A DNA stretch of 35,962 nt from contig JACCWE010000074.1 in assembly GCA_013697785.1 (NCBI GenBank), forward strand, positions 1 through 35,962. The letters run 5' to 3'. The stretch comes from Gemmatimonadaceae bacterium (GTDB lineage: Bacteria; Gemmatimonadota; Gemmatimonadetes; Gemmatimonadales; Gemmatimonadaceae). Positions 8,898 to 16,529 of this stretch are shown here, piece by piece; within the stretch, counting starts at the first letter, position 1; each line of letters begins with the position of its first letter. The notes beneath the pieces were generated by a model. The model saw only the letters and a list, made by a program, of their open reading frames with translations. It ran no database searches and was not told the origin of the DNA. The position numbers and the translations under genes are program-made.

Positions 8898-9521
8898 CTA
8901 TCTCCGCTGCACAACCTTGAGCGACTGCACCGCCGCCAGCAGCTTCGCCTCGCGCGCGGGAGAGTTCGTGAGCACGATGAACTGCAGCCCGACGCCGTTT
9001 CGGATCACGGTATTCGGCGTGTCGACGTAGAGCGTGTCGCCATGCGCGGGGCGAGTGAGCATGAGCGTGTGCGTTGGGGCGGGGCGCCCCTCGAGCGTGA
9101 GCGCGCACGTGGTGGTGCCGAGTGGGCGGCCGATGTCCATGCCGCCCATCCCCATGTTGCCGCGGTACAGCGCGTGCGTGCCGTGGATCTCGACGCTCGT
9201 CGAATCCGCACCGACCCAGCGCTTGCCGTCGGCTCCTGCGCTCACCGGCTCCTCGTGAAAGTCCTTCGGAAGGGACACGGTGCCGTCGAGTGAATCCGTG
9301 CTCCACCGGAGATCGACGAGGTCCGATCCGGCGGAGGTGACGGCGCACCTGGCCATCCCGTCGGCATTCTTCGCCCACGTGTCGGGGGTCAATCCCTGAC
9401 GAAAGTCGACTTCTTGTTGCGAGATGTGCGCGGGCGGTCCACCCTGCGCAGCTGCGCGCGCGGCAGTGACGGTGAGGGCGAGAAGTGCGGCGGTGATCAC
9501 GTTCCCGATTCGCGAATACAT
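8898..9521 (-). CDS. Secreted hypothetical protein
   Basis: 207 residues with an N-terminal signal peptide (hydrophobic core ITAALLALTVTAARAAAQ). GGGAG sits about 9 nt before the ATG at 9521. The mature region is beta-rich with two Cys (in ARCAVTSAG and TTCALTLEG), and a Met/Gly-rich turn (RGNMGMGGMDIG) in between. The closing part (VGLQFIVLTNSPAREAKLLAAVQSLKVVQRR) is amphipathic. No known domain is recognised. It is co-transcribed with the 104-residue protein downstream. Confidence 0.7.
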   Translation of the reverse strand: MYSRIGNVITAALLALTVTAARAAAQGGPPAHISQQEVDFRQGLTPDTWAKNADGMARCAVTSAGSDLVDLRWSTDSLDGTVSLPKDFHEEPVSAGADGKRWVGADSTSVEIHGTHALYRGNMGMGGMDIGRPLGTTTCALTLEGRPAPTHTLMLTRPAHGDTLYVDTPNTVIRNGVGLQFIVLTNSPAREAKLLAAVQSLKVVQRR

Positions 9522-9630
9522 GTGTCATCTCCCTGAGCGCGATGCCGATTGCCGGCGGTGTGCATGCCGGCGTCCCAGCCGAAGACTACCGAAAGTTCGC
9601 GACGGAGGCAGCCCCGCAAGGTTGGCTCCG

Positions 9631-10026
9631 CTACGCGGCCGTGGGCGCGGCGGGGCCGGGGCCGAACATCAAATAGCCGAAGCCGATTGCGAGCGCCGCA
9701 TAGATCGCGCACGCGCCCCACAGATACACTGTGCCGCCCGACGCGCGTACCTCGTGCAGCAGCGCAAACACGCCGACCAGCGCGTGTCCGAAGCCGCCGG
9801 TGACGATGGCTTTGCCGTAGATCCCGCCGAGGAGCATTGTGCGCGCGAACCACGATGTGAGCGCGAGTCCGAAGAGCGCAGCGCCGTATAGTTTCGCAAG
9901 CAGCGAGGCTGCGCCGAACGGCTCGGCCGCGAAGCGCGCGAGCACCACCTCCGGTGCGAAGATCAGTGCGAGCGCGGTGGCGCCGAGCACGAGGCTGGTC
10001 GCTTCCATGAAACGCTGGACGGGCAT
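9631..10026 (-). CDS. Small integral membrane protein, four predicted helices
   Basis: 131 residues from MPVQRFMEATS. Four hydrophobic segments are visible: ATSLVLGATALALIFAP, LLAKLYGAALFGLALTSW, VTGGFGHALVGVFALLH, and YLWGACAIYAALAIGFG. This four-helix arrangement resembles DUF4345/DoxX-like small membrane proteins, but no diagnostic residue supports a named family. A GGAG about 9 nt upstream favours the ATG at 10026 over the longer open frame to 10092. It is divergent from the ATL gene at 10144. Confidence 0.65.
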   Translation of the reverse strand: MPVQRFMEATSLVLGATALALIFAPEVVLARFAAEPFGAASLLAKLYGAALFGLALTSWFARTMLLGGIYGKAIVTGGFGHALVGVFALLHEVRASGGTVYLWGACAIYAALAIGFGYLMFGPGPAAPTAA

Positions 10027-10143
10027 GCGGTTCACTCCGAGTGAAATGGCGCAGGTATGTCGCGGCGCCGCGCGAGCCCGCGTGCTGCGCATATTTTGCG
10101 TGACGACGAAGAGTCCGATCTAAACTCGAGCAGATGCAAGAGG

Positions 10144-10536
10144 ATGAAGAAGACACGAACGACGGTGGGCGGCGCGAGGCGCGCGCCGCGAAAGAAAAAG
10201 CGCAGCGCACCGAAGCCCGACTCCATTCGCGAGCGTATCTGCGCCGCAGCGAAGCGAGTTCCTCGCGGCAAGGTCGCGACTTATGGGCAGATCGCGGAAG
10301 TTGCCGGTCTTCCCGGGCACGCGCGCCAGGTCGGATACGCGATGGCCGCGATCGGAAAGAGCAGCACGGTGCCGTGGCATCGCATCATCAACGCACAGGG
10401 GCGAGTCAGCAAGCGAAGCTCCGGAGCGGGGAGCACGATCATCCAGCAGCAGCTGCTCGAGCGCGAGGGGGTGTCTTTCGACGACGGCGGACGGGTTTCG
10501 CTCGCTCGCTTTCGCTGGAAGCCGCGAGGCGGCTAG
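10144..10536 (+). CDS. Alkyltransferase-like (ATL) DNA-repair protein
   Basis: About 130 residues. The C-terminal 105 match the DNA-binding domain of O6-methylguanine-DNA methyltransferases: RVPRGKVATYGQIAEVAGLP, then ARQVGYAM and VPWHRIINAQGR. The methyl-accepting cysteine of MGMT (PCHR) is replaced by tryptophan (PWHR, residues 77-80). This is the hallmark of ATL proteins, which bind O6-alkylguanine and flag it for nucleotide excision repair rather than repairing it directly. A basic N-terminal tail (KKTRTTVGGARRAPRKKKR) of about 24 residues is additional. The start is uncertain: AAGAGG abuts the ATG at 10144, and the frame is open back to 10057. Its stop overlaps the convergent lipoprotein gene by 4 nt. 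Confidence 0.88.
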   Translation: MKKTRTTVGGARRAPRKKKRSAPKPDSIRERICAAAKRVPRGKVATYGQIAEVAGLPGHARQVGYAMAAIGKSSTVPWHRIINAQGRVSKRSSGAGSTIIQQQLLEREGVSFDDGGRVSLARFRWKPRGG

Positions 10537-11180
10537 CTGCAGCCTTCCACCCATTCGACCTCGGGTTCGCGTCCGACACGGTAGCGCGTGACCTTCGTAT
10601 TAATGTCGGTCTCGAAGACTATACGCCGCGACGAATCGGCGGGGGGCACGGGTCGGACGACCAGATATTTTCCGCGCGGGTCGTACTTGGCGGGCATGGC
10701 CGAGAGGCGACCGCGATAGAGGGATTCGATCTTCGATTGCTTGTCGCCGATCTTCGCTCCTCGATCGGTGGCGAGTTTCTTGTCACCAATGTCGATTCGC
10801 GCGAGCGTCGCGGCGACCCACATCGTCCGAAAGCCCGCGGGAATTCCCGCGATCGCAAGATAGGCGCAGCCGCTGTCCGCGCGCGTGTGCTTCGGAACGG
10901 CCGCGTGCAGGTCGAGGGCGAGCTGGTCGCGCGTCATCCCGATCCTGAGCACGCCCGCGCCAGAGTCGGTGACGGCCCAGGCCGAGTGCACGGTGACAGG
11001 CGGGGACGTGTGCACTGCGGGAGGCGCGGCGACCACAGCGGGTGTTGGTGGCTCGTGCGGAGTATCGGCGCGCGTCGCCGGGATCGCGGCCGTCGAGTCG
11101 GCGGTCTTTTTCTCAGGCGCGGTGCACGCAGTCAGCTCGACTGCGATCATCAGACACATCGTCGCGAAGACACGGCTCAC
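10533..11180 (-). CDS. Conserved lipoprotein of unknown function
   Basis: 215 residues if started at GTG 11180. That start overlaps the TGA of the TetR gene (GTGA) and has GGAG about 7 nt upstream. The N-terminus (SRVFATMCLMIAVELTAC) is a compact lipoprotein signal with a Cys at the lipobox. A Pro/Thr-rich linker follows, then a domain opening GVLRIGMTRDQL, continuing AKIGDKQSKIESLYRGR, and ending TRYRVGREPEVEWVEGCS. I recall proteins of this pattern as conserved periplasmic hypotheticals; the IGMT-x-x-x-L phrase resembles SmpA/OmlA-type folds, but the function is unknown. Co-translation with the TetR regulator is likely. Confidence 0.75.
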   Translation of the reverse strand: MSRVFATMCLMIAVELTACTAPEKKTADSTAAIPATRADTPHEPPTPAVVAAPPAVHTSPPVTVHSAWAVTDSGAGVLRIGMTRDQLALDLHAAVPKHTRADSGCAYLAIAGIPAGFRTMWVAATLARIDIGDKKLATDRGAKIGDKQSKIESLYRGRLSAMPAKYDPRGKYLVVRPVPPADSSRRIVFETDINTKVTRYRVGREPEVEWVEGCS

Positions 11181-11803
11181 GCGTTTGCTCCGTTCAGTCC
11201 CAGCCATACGACCTCGTGATAGCGCGCGTCGACCCACGCGGGTGAATGTGTTGCCTCCCGATCGAGTGACCAGCGCACGAGCTCGACGAGCGCGCCGGCG
11301 TACATGCGCGAGGCAACGGGAATCGGAACGGACAGCGAGCTCGTATCCGGCACGAGCGCGGCGATGCGGCGCGCGATCATCTTCGCGAGGTGACCCGCAA
11401 CGAGGTCGAACAGGAGATCGCGTCTCCCCGCGCGATCGACCGCACGCTGAAATTCGCGCACGTCGCGCATGTGCTGCAACAGCTCGGCCACCGGCGCCAC
11501 TCGCCGCCCCGCGACGCCGGGTCTGTCGAAGTACTGCTCGAGCATCGCGAAGAAGCGCTCCGCATCGCTGAGCAGCAGATCATCCGTGTTCCGGAAGTGC
11601 GCATAGAACGTCGTGCGACCCACCTTCGCGCGCTCGATGACGTGCTGCACGGTGATCGCGTCGAATTCCTCCGCGACCATGAGTTCCACGAGTGCGACGC
11701 CGAGCGCACGCTTGGTGCGGAGGACGCGCCGGTCCTCGCGCGGGGCGGGAGGCGCGGCACCACGCTCGCGTTTCGGAACAGCTGCTCGCGATCTGTTCGG
11801 CAT
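11177..11803 (-). CDS. TetR/AcrR family transcriptional regulator
   Basis: 208 residues. The N-terminal helix-turn-helix is clear at about residues 28-75: LRTKRALGVALVELMVAEEF, then ITVQHVIERAKVGRTTFYAH, where the GRTTFYAHF recognition helix is diagnostic. A basic, disordered 25-residue tail precedes it. The all-helical C-terminal ligand and dimer domain is unassigned. It is divergent from a membrane protein gene at 11874 across 70 nt and overlaps the downstream lipoprotein by 4 nt, so these are its most likely targets. The effector is unknown. Confidence 0.9.
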   Translation of the reverse strand: MPNRSRAAVPKRERGAAPPAPREDRRVLRTKRALGVALVELMVAEEFDAITVQHVIERAKVGRTTFYAHFRNTDDLLLSDAERFFAMLEQYFDRPGVAGRRVAPVAELLQHMRDVREFQRAVDRAGRRDLLFDLVAGHLAKMIARRIAALVPDTSSLSVPIPVASRMYAGALVELVRWSLDREATHSPAWVDARYHEVVWLGLNGANA

Positions 11804-11873
11804 CGTCGCCTTGGGGTGAGAGAGCGCGCTCCGGGAACGTACACTGCTGCGGACACTATACGGGAGAGCAGCG

Positions 11874-12527
11874 ATGCGATGTGATACAATCTACGGCGGG
11901 GCGCTGATCGCCGGCGCGCTCGCCGGATTCGTGACGATGGCGATGCACCCTACGGGGAGTCAACTGATGGCCGACGTGCAGCACATGGCTCCCGTCGTGC
12001 TCGCGGTCCATGCGCTCGCGCTCGCGGCCATCCCCGTGTCGTTTTTCGGCGCGATAGGCCTGACGCGCGTGCTGCTGGCCGATGGGGAGGCGCCGGTCGC
12101 CGCGCTGGTGGCGTACGGGATGGCACAGTCTGCGGTGATGATCGCGGCCGTTGCGAGCGGACTGTTGATGCCGGCGATCGCCGCTCGGATGGTTTCGACC
12201 CCCGGCGCAGAGCGAGATCTCGCTATCGCGTTCGGGCAGTTCACGGGGAGTGTAAATCAGGCGTTCGCGAAAGTGTACGTGATGGCGTCGTCGGCTGCGA
12301 TTCTCCTGTGGTCCGCGTCGATCATTCGACACGCGCGGCTCGCGCGGCGCGCAGGCATCCTGGGCGTCGTCGTCGCGGTGCTCGCGCTAGTCGGGGTCGC
12401 GATCGGACATGTGCGTCTCGACTTGCACGGCTTCGGCGCGATCGTGCTCACGCAGGGACTGTGGACCATTACGATCGGGGTGCTGCTGATTCGCTCCCGG
12501 CCGGAAGCCGGCGCGCTTCAGCGATGA
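11874..12527 (+). CDS. Multi-pass inner-membrane protein of unknown function
   Basis: 217 residues with about six hydrophobic helices (for example GALIAGALAGFVTMAM, VVLAVHALALAAIPVSFFGA, SAVMIAAVASGLLM, GVVVAVLALVGVAIG, and FGAIVLTQGLWTITIGVLLI). GGGAG lies 7 nt before the ATG. No transporter motif is recognised. It is divergent from the TetR gene. The 70-nt gap carries two direct ACACT repeats (11841-11845 and 11853-11857) that might be regulator contacts, although a proper palindrome is not seen. Regulation by TetR is inferred from position only. Confidence 0.75.
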   Translation: MRCDTIYGGALIAGALAGFVTMAMHPTGSQLMADVQHMAPVVLAVHALALAAIPVSFFGAIGLTRVLLADGEAPVAALVAYGMAQSAVMIAAVASGLLMPAIAARMVSTPGAERDLAIAFGQFTGSVNQAFAKVYVMASSAAILLWSASIIRHARLARRAGILGVVVAVLALVGVAIGHVRLDLHGFGAIVLTQGLWTITIGVLLIRSRPEAGALQR

Positions 12528-12541
12528 GGTGGAGGTCGTGA

Positions 12542-12847
12542 TTACGAGGCGGAGAGCACCTCGTAGTGCGTCACGAGCTCCTCGCGCTCGAGGAGATAGT
12601 CGTCATCCTCCGCGTAGTAGCGAGCACGCTCGAAATCGTCGCCCGCGAATTTCCTGATCGCATCCCAGGATTCCCACATCGTGGTCAGCAGAAAATCCGT
12701 TACCCCGTTCGACGCGCGGCGAAACACCCACACGCCGCGATTGCCCGGTGTCGCTGCGTAGTCGGCGAGTCCGGTGCGCAACAGGTACGCGTAGTATGCA
12801 TCGCTCTTGCTCTCGGGTACACGTCCGTGCCATGCGCGCGCGATCAT
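12542..12847 (-). CDS. Antibiotic biosynthesis monooxygenase (ABM) domain protein
   Basis: 101 residues, the usual size of a single ABM dimeric alpha-beta barrel. The opening MIARAWHGRVPESKSDAYYA and the central DFLLTTMWESWDAIRKFAGD fit this ferredoxin-like fold, in which the WES-x-x-AIR-x-F helix is common. GGAGGG sits 5 nt before the ATG at 12847. Members include small cofactor-free oxygenases, haem-degrading enzymes and proteins of unknown role, and the sequence does not distinguish these. It follows the methyltransferase-like gene by 25 nt. Confidence 0.8.
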   Translation of the reverse strand: MIARAWHGRVPESKSDAYYAYLLRTGLADYAATPGNRGVWVFRRASNGVTDFLLTTMWESWDAIRKFAGDDFERARYYAEDDDYLLEREELVTHYEVLSAS

Positions 12848-12872
12848 GTCTCCCTCCAATGGTGAGTGGCCG

Positions 12873-13319
12873 TCAGAACACGAACGGTATGAGTCGCCGG
12901 GTCCGCGCCGCATAGGCCGCGTATTCGGGTACTGATGCCAGCAACATCTGCTCCTCCGCCTGAATTCGGACGGCCGTCATCAGCGTGGCGAGCACGGCGA
13001 GCGCCACAGTGGAGCTGATCGGCGACACGCCGTGCGTGAGAACGCCGGCCCAGACAAAGAGCAGTACGGCTGCATAGATCGGATGCCGCCAGTACCGGTA
13101 CGGGCCCGTCGTCACGAGTCCGCCCGCGGTGGGATTCGCGGTTGCGTGAAAGCTGCGCGTGCCGAACGTCAGGCGAGCCCACACCATCAGCGCGAGAGCG
13201 AGCACCTGTAGCGCGAGCCCGGCGTAGCCTCGCGCGATCATCATATCCTGCAACACCAGCAGTCCCACGGACACCACCAGTACAACCGTCGCGATGAGCG
13301 AGCGCTGTTTCGGGTTCAT
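12873..13319 (-). CDS. Isoprenylcysteine carboxyl methyltransferase-like membrane protein
   Basis: 148 residues with four predicted helices. The signature of the ICMT/NNMT-like phospholipid methyltransferase family is present: GPYRYWRHPIYAAVLL (about residues 72-87), followed by RIQAEEQMLL, then a final YAAYAARTRRLIPFVF, which forms the SAM pocket with the Arg and Glu. The bacterial substrates are mostly unknown. It lies 19 nt downstream of the SDR gene and 25 nt upstream of the ABM gene, so a three-gene operon is likely. Confidence 0.85.
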   Translation of the reverse strand: MNPKQRSLIATVVLVVSVGLLVLQDMMIARGYAGLALQVLALALMVWARLTFGTRSFHATANPTAGGLVTTGPYRYWRHPIYAAVLLFVWAGVLTHGVSPISSTVALAVLATLMTAVRIQAEEQMLLASVPEYAAYAARTRRLIPFVF

Positions 13320-13338
13320 GGCTCGTGTGTGAGAGGTG

Positions 13339-14928
13339 CTACCAGTCGGTCGGAACGTAGTCTTTCAGGAACTTCCCCCAAATGTGCTCGCCGGTGTTGA
13401 TCCCAGAGACGATCGGATCGACGATGCGCGCCGCGCCGTCCACGATGTCGAGCGGCGGATGAAAGCGATGGTCCGCGACCTTCCGCGCCGCGATCTCCAC
13501 CGGATCCTCATCGGTCACCCAGCCGGTGTCCACAGAGTTCATGTGGATGCCGTCGGTCCAGTAGTCCTTCGCCGCCGTGCGCGTCATCATGTTGAGTGCT
13601 GCCTTCGCCATGTTCGTGTGCGGATGGCGTGTCGTTTTGAACGGCCGGTAGAACTGTCCCTCAACAGCGGACACGTTCACGATGTGCTTGTCGCGATTCG
13701 GCGTGCGCATCATGAGCGGCTTGAGACGAGCATTGATCACGAACGGTGCGATCGCATTCACCAGTTGCACCTCGAGCAGCTCCACGCTCGACACCTCGGC
13801 CATCAACAGCCGCCACGAGTTTCTGCCGCGCAGGTCGACCTGCTGCAGATCCTGATCGAGTCTCCCCTCGGGGAAGAGATCCTTCTGCGCCTGCCGCTCC
13901 TCGGGGAGAAGCGCGATCTGCGACAGTTGCGCCGCGTGCGTGAGTCCCGCGATCTCCGAGATCCGGCGATCGAGCGAGACGGGAGCGAGCGATGCGCCAT
14001 CCGCCTCCGGCAACATGTGGTAGCCGCGCAGCCCCTCGTATGCGCCAAGGAGCTCGCGTGCGTGCTCGGGCATGTCGCGGAGCGATGCGGTCTCGCCCTC
14101 CATCATGTGCTCGTAGAAATCGGGCGGGCGACGAACGGTCTGGCACGCGTTGTTGACGATGAAGTCGAGTCGGTCGCGCGTCGTCAGCAGCTCGTGACAG
14201 AACGCCTCGACGCTCGGCGTGTGGCGTAGATCGAGACCGAATATCTCGAGCCGATCGCCCCAGTCGCCGAAGTCGGGCTCCTTCGCGTAGCGCGCGGCAG
14301 AGTCGCGCGGAAAGCGCGTCGTGACGATGAGGCGTGCGCCGGCGCGAAGGAGCTTGAGCCCGGCCTGATAGCCGATCTTCACGCGCCCACCCGTGAGCAG
14401 CGCGACTCGGCCACGCAGATCCGCGAGCTCCGTTCGCTTCGCGAAGTTGAACTTCGCGCACGACGGGCAAAGCTGATCGTAGAAGTGATGGATCGACGTA
14501 AAGTGCTGCTTGCACACATAGCAGTGAATCGACTCGCTCAGCTCACCAGCCTGCGGCTCTTCAGTCGGGGCGACATCGAGCGCAGGATCGTCGGGTCCCG
14601 TAGGCGGAAAGAAGTTCGGCGTGGTGAACACCGTCTCCTTCCGGAGCTTCCGGATTCCCGTGTCGGCGTAGACGCGATCTTCGTGTCGCACGACCGATGC
14701 CTTCTGCTGCTTCACGGACTCCTTGCGCAGGCGGCGACGCGCCACGATGTCGGGGCTGAACACAACGCCGACCGCAGCGAGGAGTCGCTTCCGATCTTCG
14801 TCGGGAATGCGCGCGAGCACGCCGCGATCCTGCGCGACCTGCTCGAGCATCCCGATGGCCTCGCGCATGCGCGCCACGAGCGCGTCGTCGCTGATGTCGG
14901 GAGGAGCGTTTTCGTCTGTCGTCTGCAT
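13339..14928 (-). CDS. Short-chain dehydrogenase/reductase with N-terminal zinc ribbon and atypical active site
   Basis: 529 residues. About 130 residues of unfamiliar helical sequence are followed by a four-cysteine zinc ribbon (CYVC at 136-139, CPSC at 154-157) and then a Rossmann domain. The nucleotide-binding turn is GGRVKIG (180-186), a variant of TGxxxGIG; NNA (259-261) matches the SDR NNAG motif. A long insertion of about 100 residues separates NNA from the active-site segment. The serine is at 420 (NVSAVEG) and the lysine at 442. The residue four before the lysine, normally Tyr in YxxxK, is Thr438 (HTNMAK). Redox chemistry is therefore uncertain. It belongs to a rare SDR subgroup that I know only as uncharacterised oxidoreductases. 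Confidence 0.85.
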   Translation of the reverse strand: MQTTDENAPPDISDDALVARMREAIGMLEQVAQDRGVLARIPDEDRKRLLAAVGVVFSPDIVARRRLRKESVKQQKASVVRHEDRVYADTGIRKLRKETVFTTPNFFPPTGPDDPALDVAPTEEPQAGELSESIHCYVCKQHFTSIHHFYDQLCPSCAKFNFAKRTELADLRGRVALLTGGRVKIGYQAGLKLLRAGARLIVTTRFPRDSAARYAKEPDFGDWGDRLEIFGLDLRHTPSVEAFCHELLTTRDRLDFIVNNACQTVRRPPDFYEHMMEGETASLRDMPEHARELLGAYEGLRGYHMLPEADGASLAPVSLDRRISEIAGLTHAAQLSQIALLPEERQAQKDLFPEGRLDQDLQQVDLRGRNSWRLLMAEVSSVELLEVQLVNAIAPFVINARLKPLMMRTPNRDKHIVNVSAVEGQFYRPFKTTRHPHTNMAKAALNMMTRTAAKDYWTDGIHMNSVDTGWVTDEDPVEIAARKVADHRFHPPLDIVDGAARIVDPIVSGINTGEHIWGKFLKDYVPTDW

Positions 14929-14994
14929 GCTGGGAAGGCTAACGCGAGGGCCGTCGAACTTCAGCGGCGAGGGTCGTCCGCCGCACGATTTGCG

Positions 14995-15612
14995 CTACTC
15001 GGCCCCGCGTGCGAGGCGCAGCGTCGGGATGCCCTTCTTCGCCGCGCAGCACTCGATCAGCTCCGCGAGCCGCCTCGCGCGCGTGTCGGGGCGCTTTGCG
15101 CTGATGACTCGCCAGATCGCCGTGCGTTTATACCAGGGCGGACACGTCTCGAAGAACTTCCAGGCCGCGCGATTACGCCTGAACTCCTTCTCCAACGCCG
15201 CGTCGAGAACGGCCGAGCTGCGATTCTCGTACGCATAGACGTCGCTCTTCTCGGCGCTCCGGCGACCGAAGGCGCGGAGGCCGGCCGGGTGCACGCGCTC
15301 CTCGGCTATCAGCTCCTGCATCTTCTTCGAGTTGACGGTGCTCCAGATGCTCGACGACTTTCGCGGCGTGAAGCGGATCGAGTAGCTGTCATCGTCGATC
15401 CGTCTGCGCACGCCGTCGATCCAGCCGAAGCAGAGCGCCTCCGACACCGATTCGGGCCAGGTCATGCTGACGCGTCCGGAGTCCCGCTTGTGCAGACCGA
15501 CGAGCAGCTCGGTCTCGCTCTCGTGATTCGCTTCCAGCCACTTTCGAAAGTCGGCCGGGCGCGCGAAGAAGGTCGGCTTCGCGGCATTCTTCGGCGCCGG
15601 CGCTTTCATCAT
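14995..15612 (-). CDS. YdeI/OmpD-associated family protein
   Basis: 205 residues. The order of motifs, PTFFARPADFRKWLEANH, LVGLHKRDSGR, then SVSEALCFGWIDGVRRRID and FTPRKSSSIWS, is that of the YdeI (OmdA) family, linked in enteric bacteria to protection against bacteriocins and polymyxin. The C-terminal part (AWKFFETCPPWYKRTAIWRV, then ARRLAELIECCA) is the usual helical tail. The ATG at 15612 overlaps the stop of the 49-residue gene (ATGA), so the two are translationally coupled; a second ATG follows immediately. Confidence 0.85.
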   Translation of the reverse strand: MMKAPAPKNAAKPTFFARPADFRKWLEANHESETELLVGLHKRDSGRVSMTWPESVSEALCFGWIDGVRRRIDDDSYSIRFTPRKSSSIWSTVNSKKMQELIAEERVHPAGLRAFGRRSAEKSDVYAYENRSSAVLDAALEKEFRRNRAAWKFFETCPPWYKRTAIWRVISAKRPDTRARRLAELIECCAAKKGIPTLRLARGAE

Positions 15613-15758
15613 TGCCGTTTGAAGAATTGCACGGCCTTCTCGTGCTTCTCGGCCGCTGCGCGCGTTTTGAAGGTGCCAAGGTTGCGCCGTTTGCCGGTTT
15701 TCGGATTCTTCTTGCGCGAGTACAGACGGTATTCACCGCTCTTCAATTTCCGGATCAT
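15609..15758 (-). CDS. 49-residue basic small protein
   Basis: This short gene begins at ATG 15758 with GGGAG about 5 nt upstream and ends at TGA 15609-15611, sharing ATGA with the YdeI-family gene. The product starts MIRKLKSGEYRLYSRKKNP and ends in KAVQFFKRQ. It is strongly basic, has the phrase RRNLGTFKTRAAAEKHE, and looks like a compact nucleic-acid-binding fold. I recall nearly identical small proteins in many bacteria as unnamed hypotheticals. Good codon structure, a proper Shine-Dalgarno site and the 4-nt overlap make it a real gene, though the function is unknown. Confidence 0.85.
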   Translation of the reverse strand: MIRKLKSGEYRLYSRKKNPKTGKRRNLGTFKTRAAAEKHEKAVQFFKRQ

Positions 15759-15818
15759 GGCTCTCCCGGTCTGCTCAGGTCGAAGGGAAGTGTACGCACG
15801 CTTGAGGTCCAGGAGTGA

Positions 15819-16292
15819 CTAGAAAAGCGTGTCCGATTCGGGAGCGAGATGCACGATCTCGAGCGGCATCAGCTCCGCCAGCATCGCCGCGACGATGTTG
15901 CGATGGCAGTGCAGGGGATCGGCTTCGAAGCAGAGAATGCAGACACGCCGGCCGGCGCGGATGATGTTCGCGAGATCCTGCAACGCGGCCTGCGCATCGG
16001 GCATCGCCATGTGCGCGATGAAGATCGCGCGCATCTCGCCGTGCTTCCCCGAGCGCGCAGCGGCGCGGCCATCTGCGGGCGTCCCGAGCGCGCGAAGGTG
16101 GAGATAGTCGATCCCGAGCGACTCGACGCCGGCGGAGAGCCTCGTCTTGGCGAATCCGGGGCGGCGCGAGCTCGCGACGGCGCGAATGTCGACGAGCAGC
16201 TCGATCCCCGCGCGTTGGAGCGCGCGCTGAAACGTCTCAGGGGTGGCGCCCTGGTAGCCGATGGTGGCGAGCGTGGTCACGTGCGGCGCCAT
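15819..16292 (-). CDS. DUF488 domain protein
   Basis: 157 residues. The sequence follows the DUF488 pattern: LATIGYQGATPETFQRAL, LLVDIRAVASSRRPGFAK, then LGIDYLHLRALGTP, and the terminal CFEADPLHCHR Cys/His motif (about residues 121-131). The family is widespread and uncharacterised; the conserved Arg and Cys-x-x-x-x-x-x-x-CHR residues suggest a nucleotide- or metal-binding site. It starts 6 nt after the DUF6494 stop, forming an operon with the two genes upstream. Confidence 0.9.
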   Translation of the reverse strand: MAPHVTTLATIGYQGATPETFQRALQRAGIELLVDIRAVASSRRPGFAKTRLSAGVESLGIDYLHLRALGTPADGRAAARSGKHGEMRAIFIAHMAMPDAQAALQDLANIIRAGRRVCILCFEADPLHCHRNIVAAMLAELMPLEIVHLAPESDTLF

Positions 16293-16298
16293 TCCAGC

Positions 16299-16529
16299 CT
16301 ACGAAGCGGAGGCCTCTGGCGCGGCGGCGAGCGTCACTGTGCCATCGATGTGGAAGTCGCGCAGGATGCCGTCGACGACGAGCGTCGCGCGCACAGGGAC
16401 ATTCTCATCGCCTCGCAGCTTCCCCTCTTCGATCGCCTTGCGCACCGAGCTCTCTATCTCGCGCTGCGCGGTAACGCCGAAGTGCTTCAGAAACTTGCGG
16501 ATCGAAAGATTGAACGCGTCTTCATCCAT
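16299..16529 (-). CDS. DUF6494-like small protein
   Basis: 76 residues, starting MDEDAFNLSIRKFLKHFGVT and continuing SQR-like AQREIESSVRKAIEEG. This N-terminal helix pair and a short beta-rich tail fit the DUF6494 family, for which no function is known. GGAGAAG lies 4 nt before the ATG. The start overlaps the end of the DUF3224 gene by 8 nt and the DUF488 gene follows after 6 nt, so all three should be translated from one message. Confidence 0.8.
   Translation of the reverse strand: MDEDAFNLSIRKFLKHFGVTAQREIESSVRKAIEEGKLRGDENVPVRATLVVDGILRDFHIDGTVTLAAAPEASAS

Noticed and set aside
7747-9528. Minus-strand frame of 593 codons covering phhA and two other genes
   Set aside because: Arg-rich, no domain logic, and it runs antisense to the iron-site motifs of phhA.
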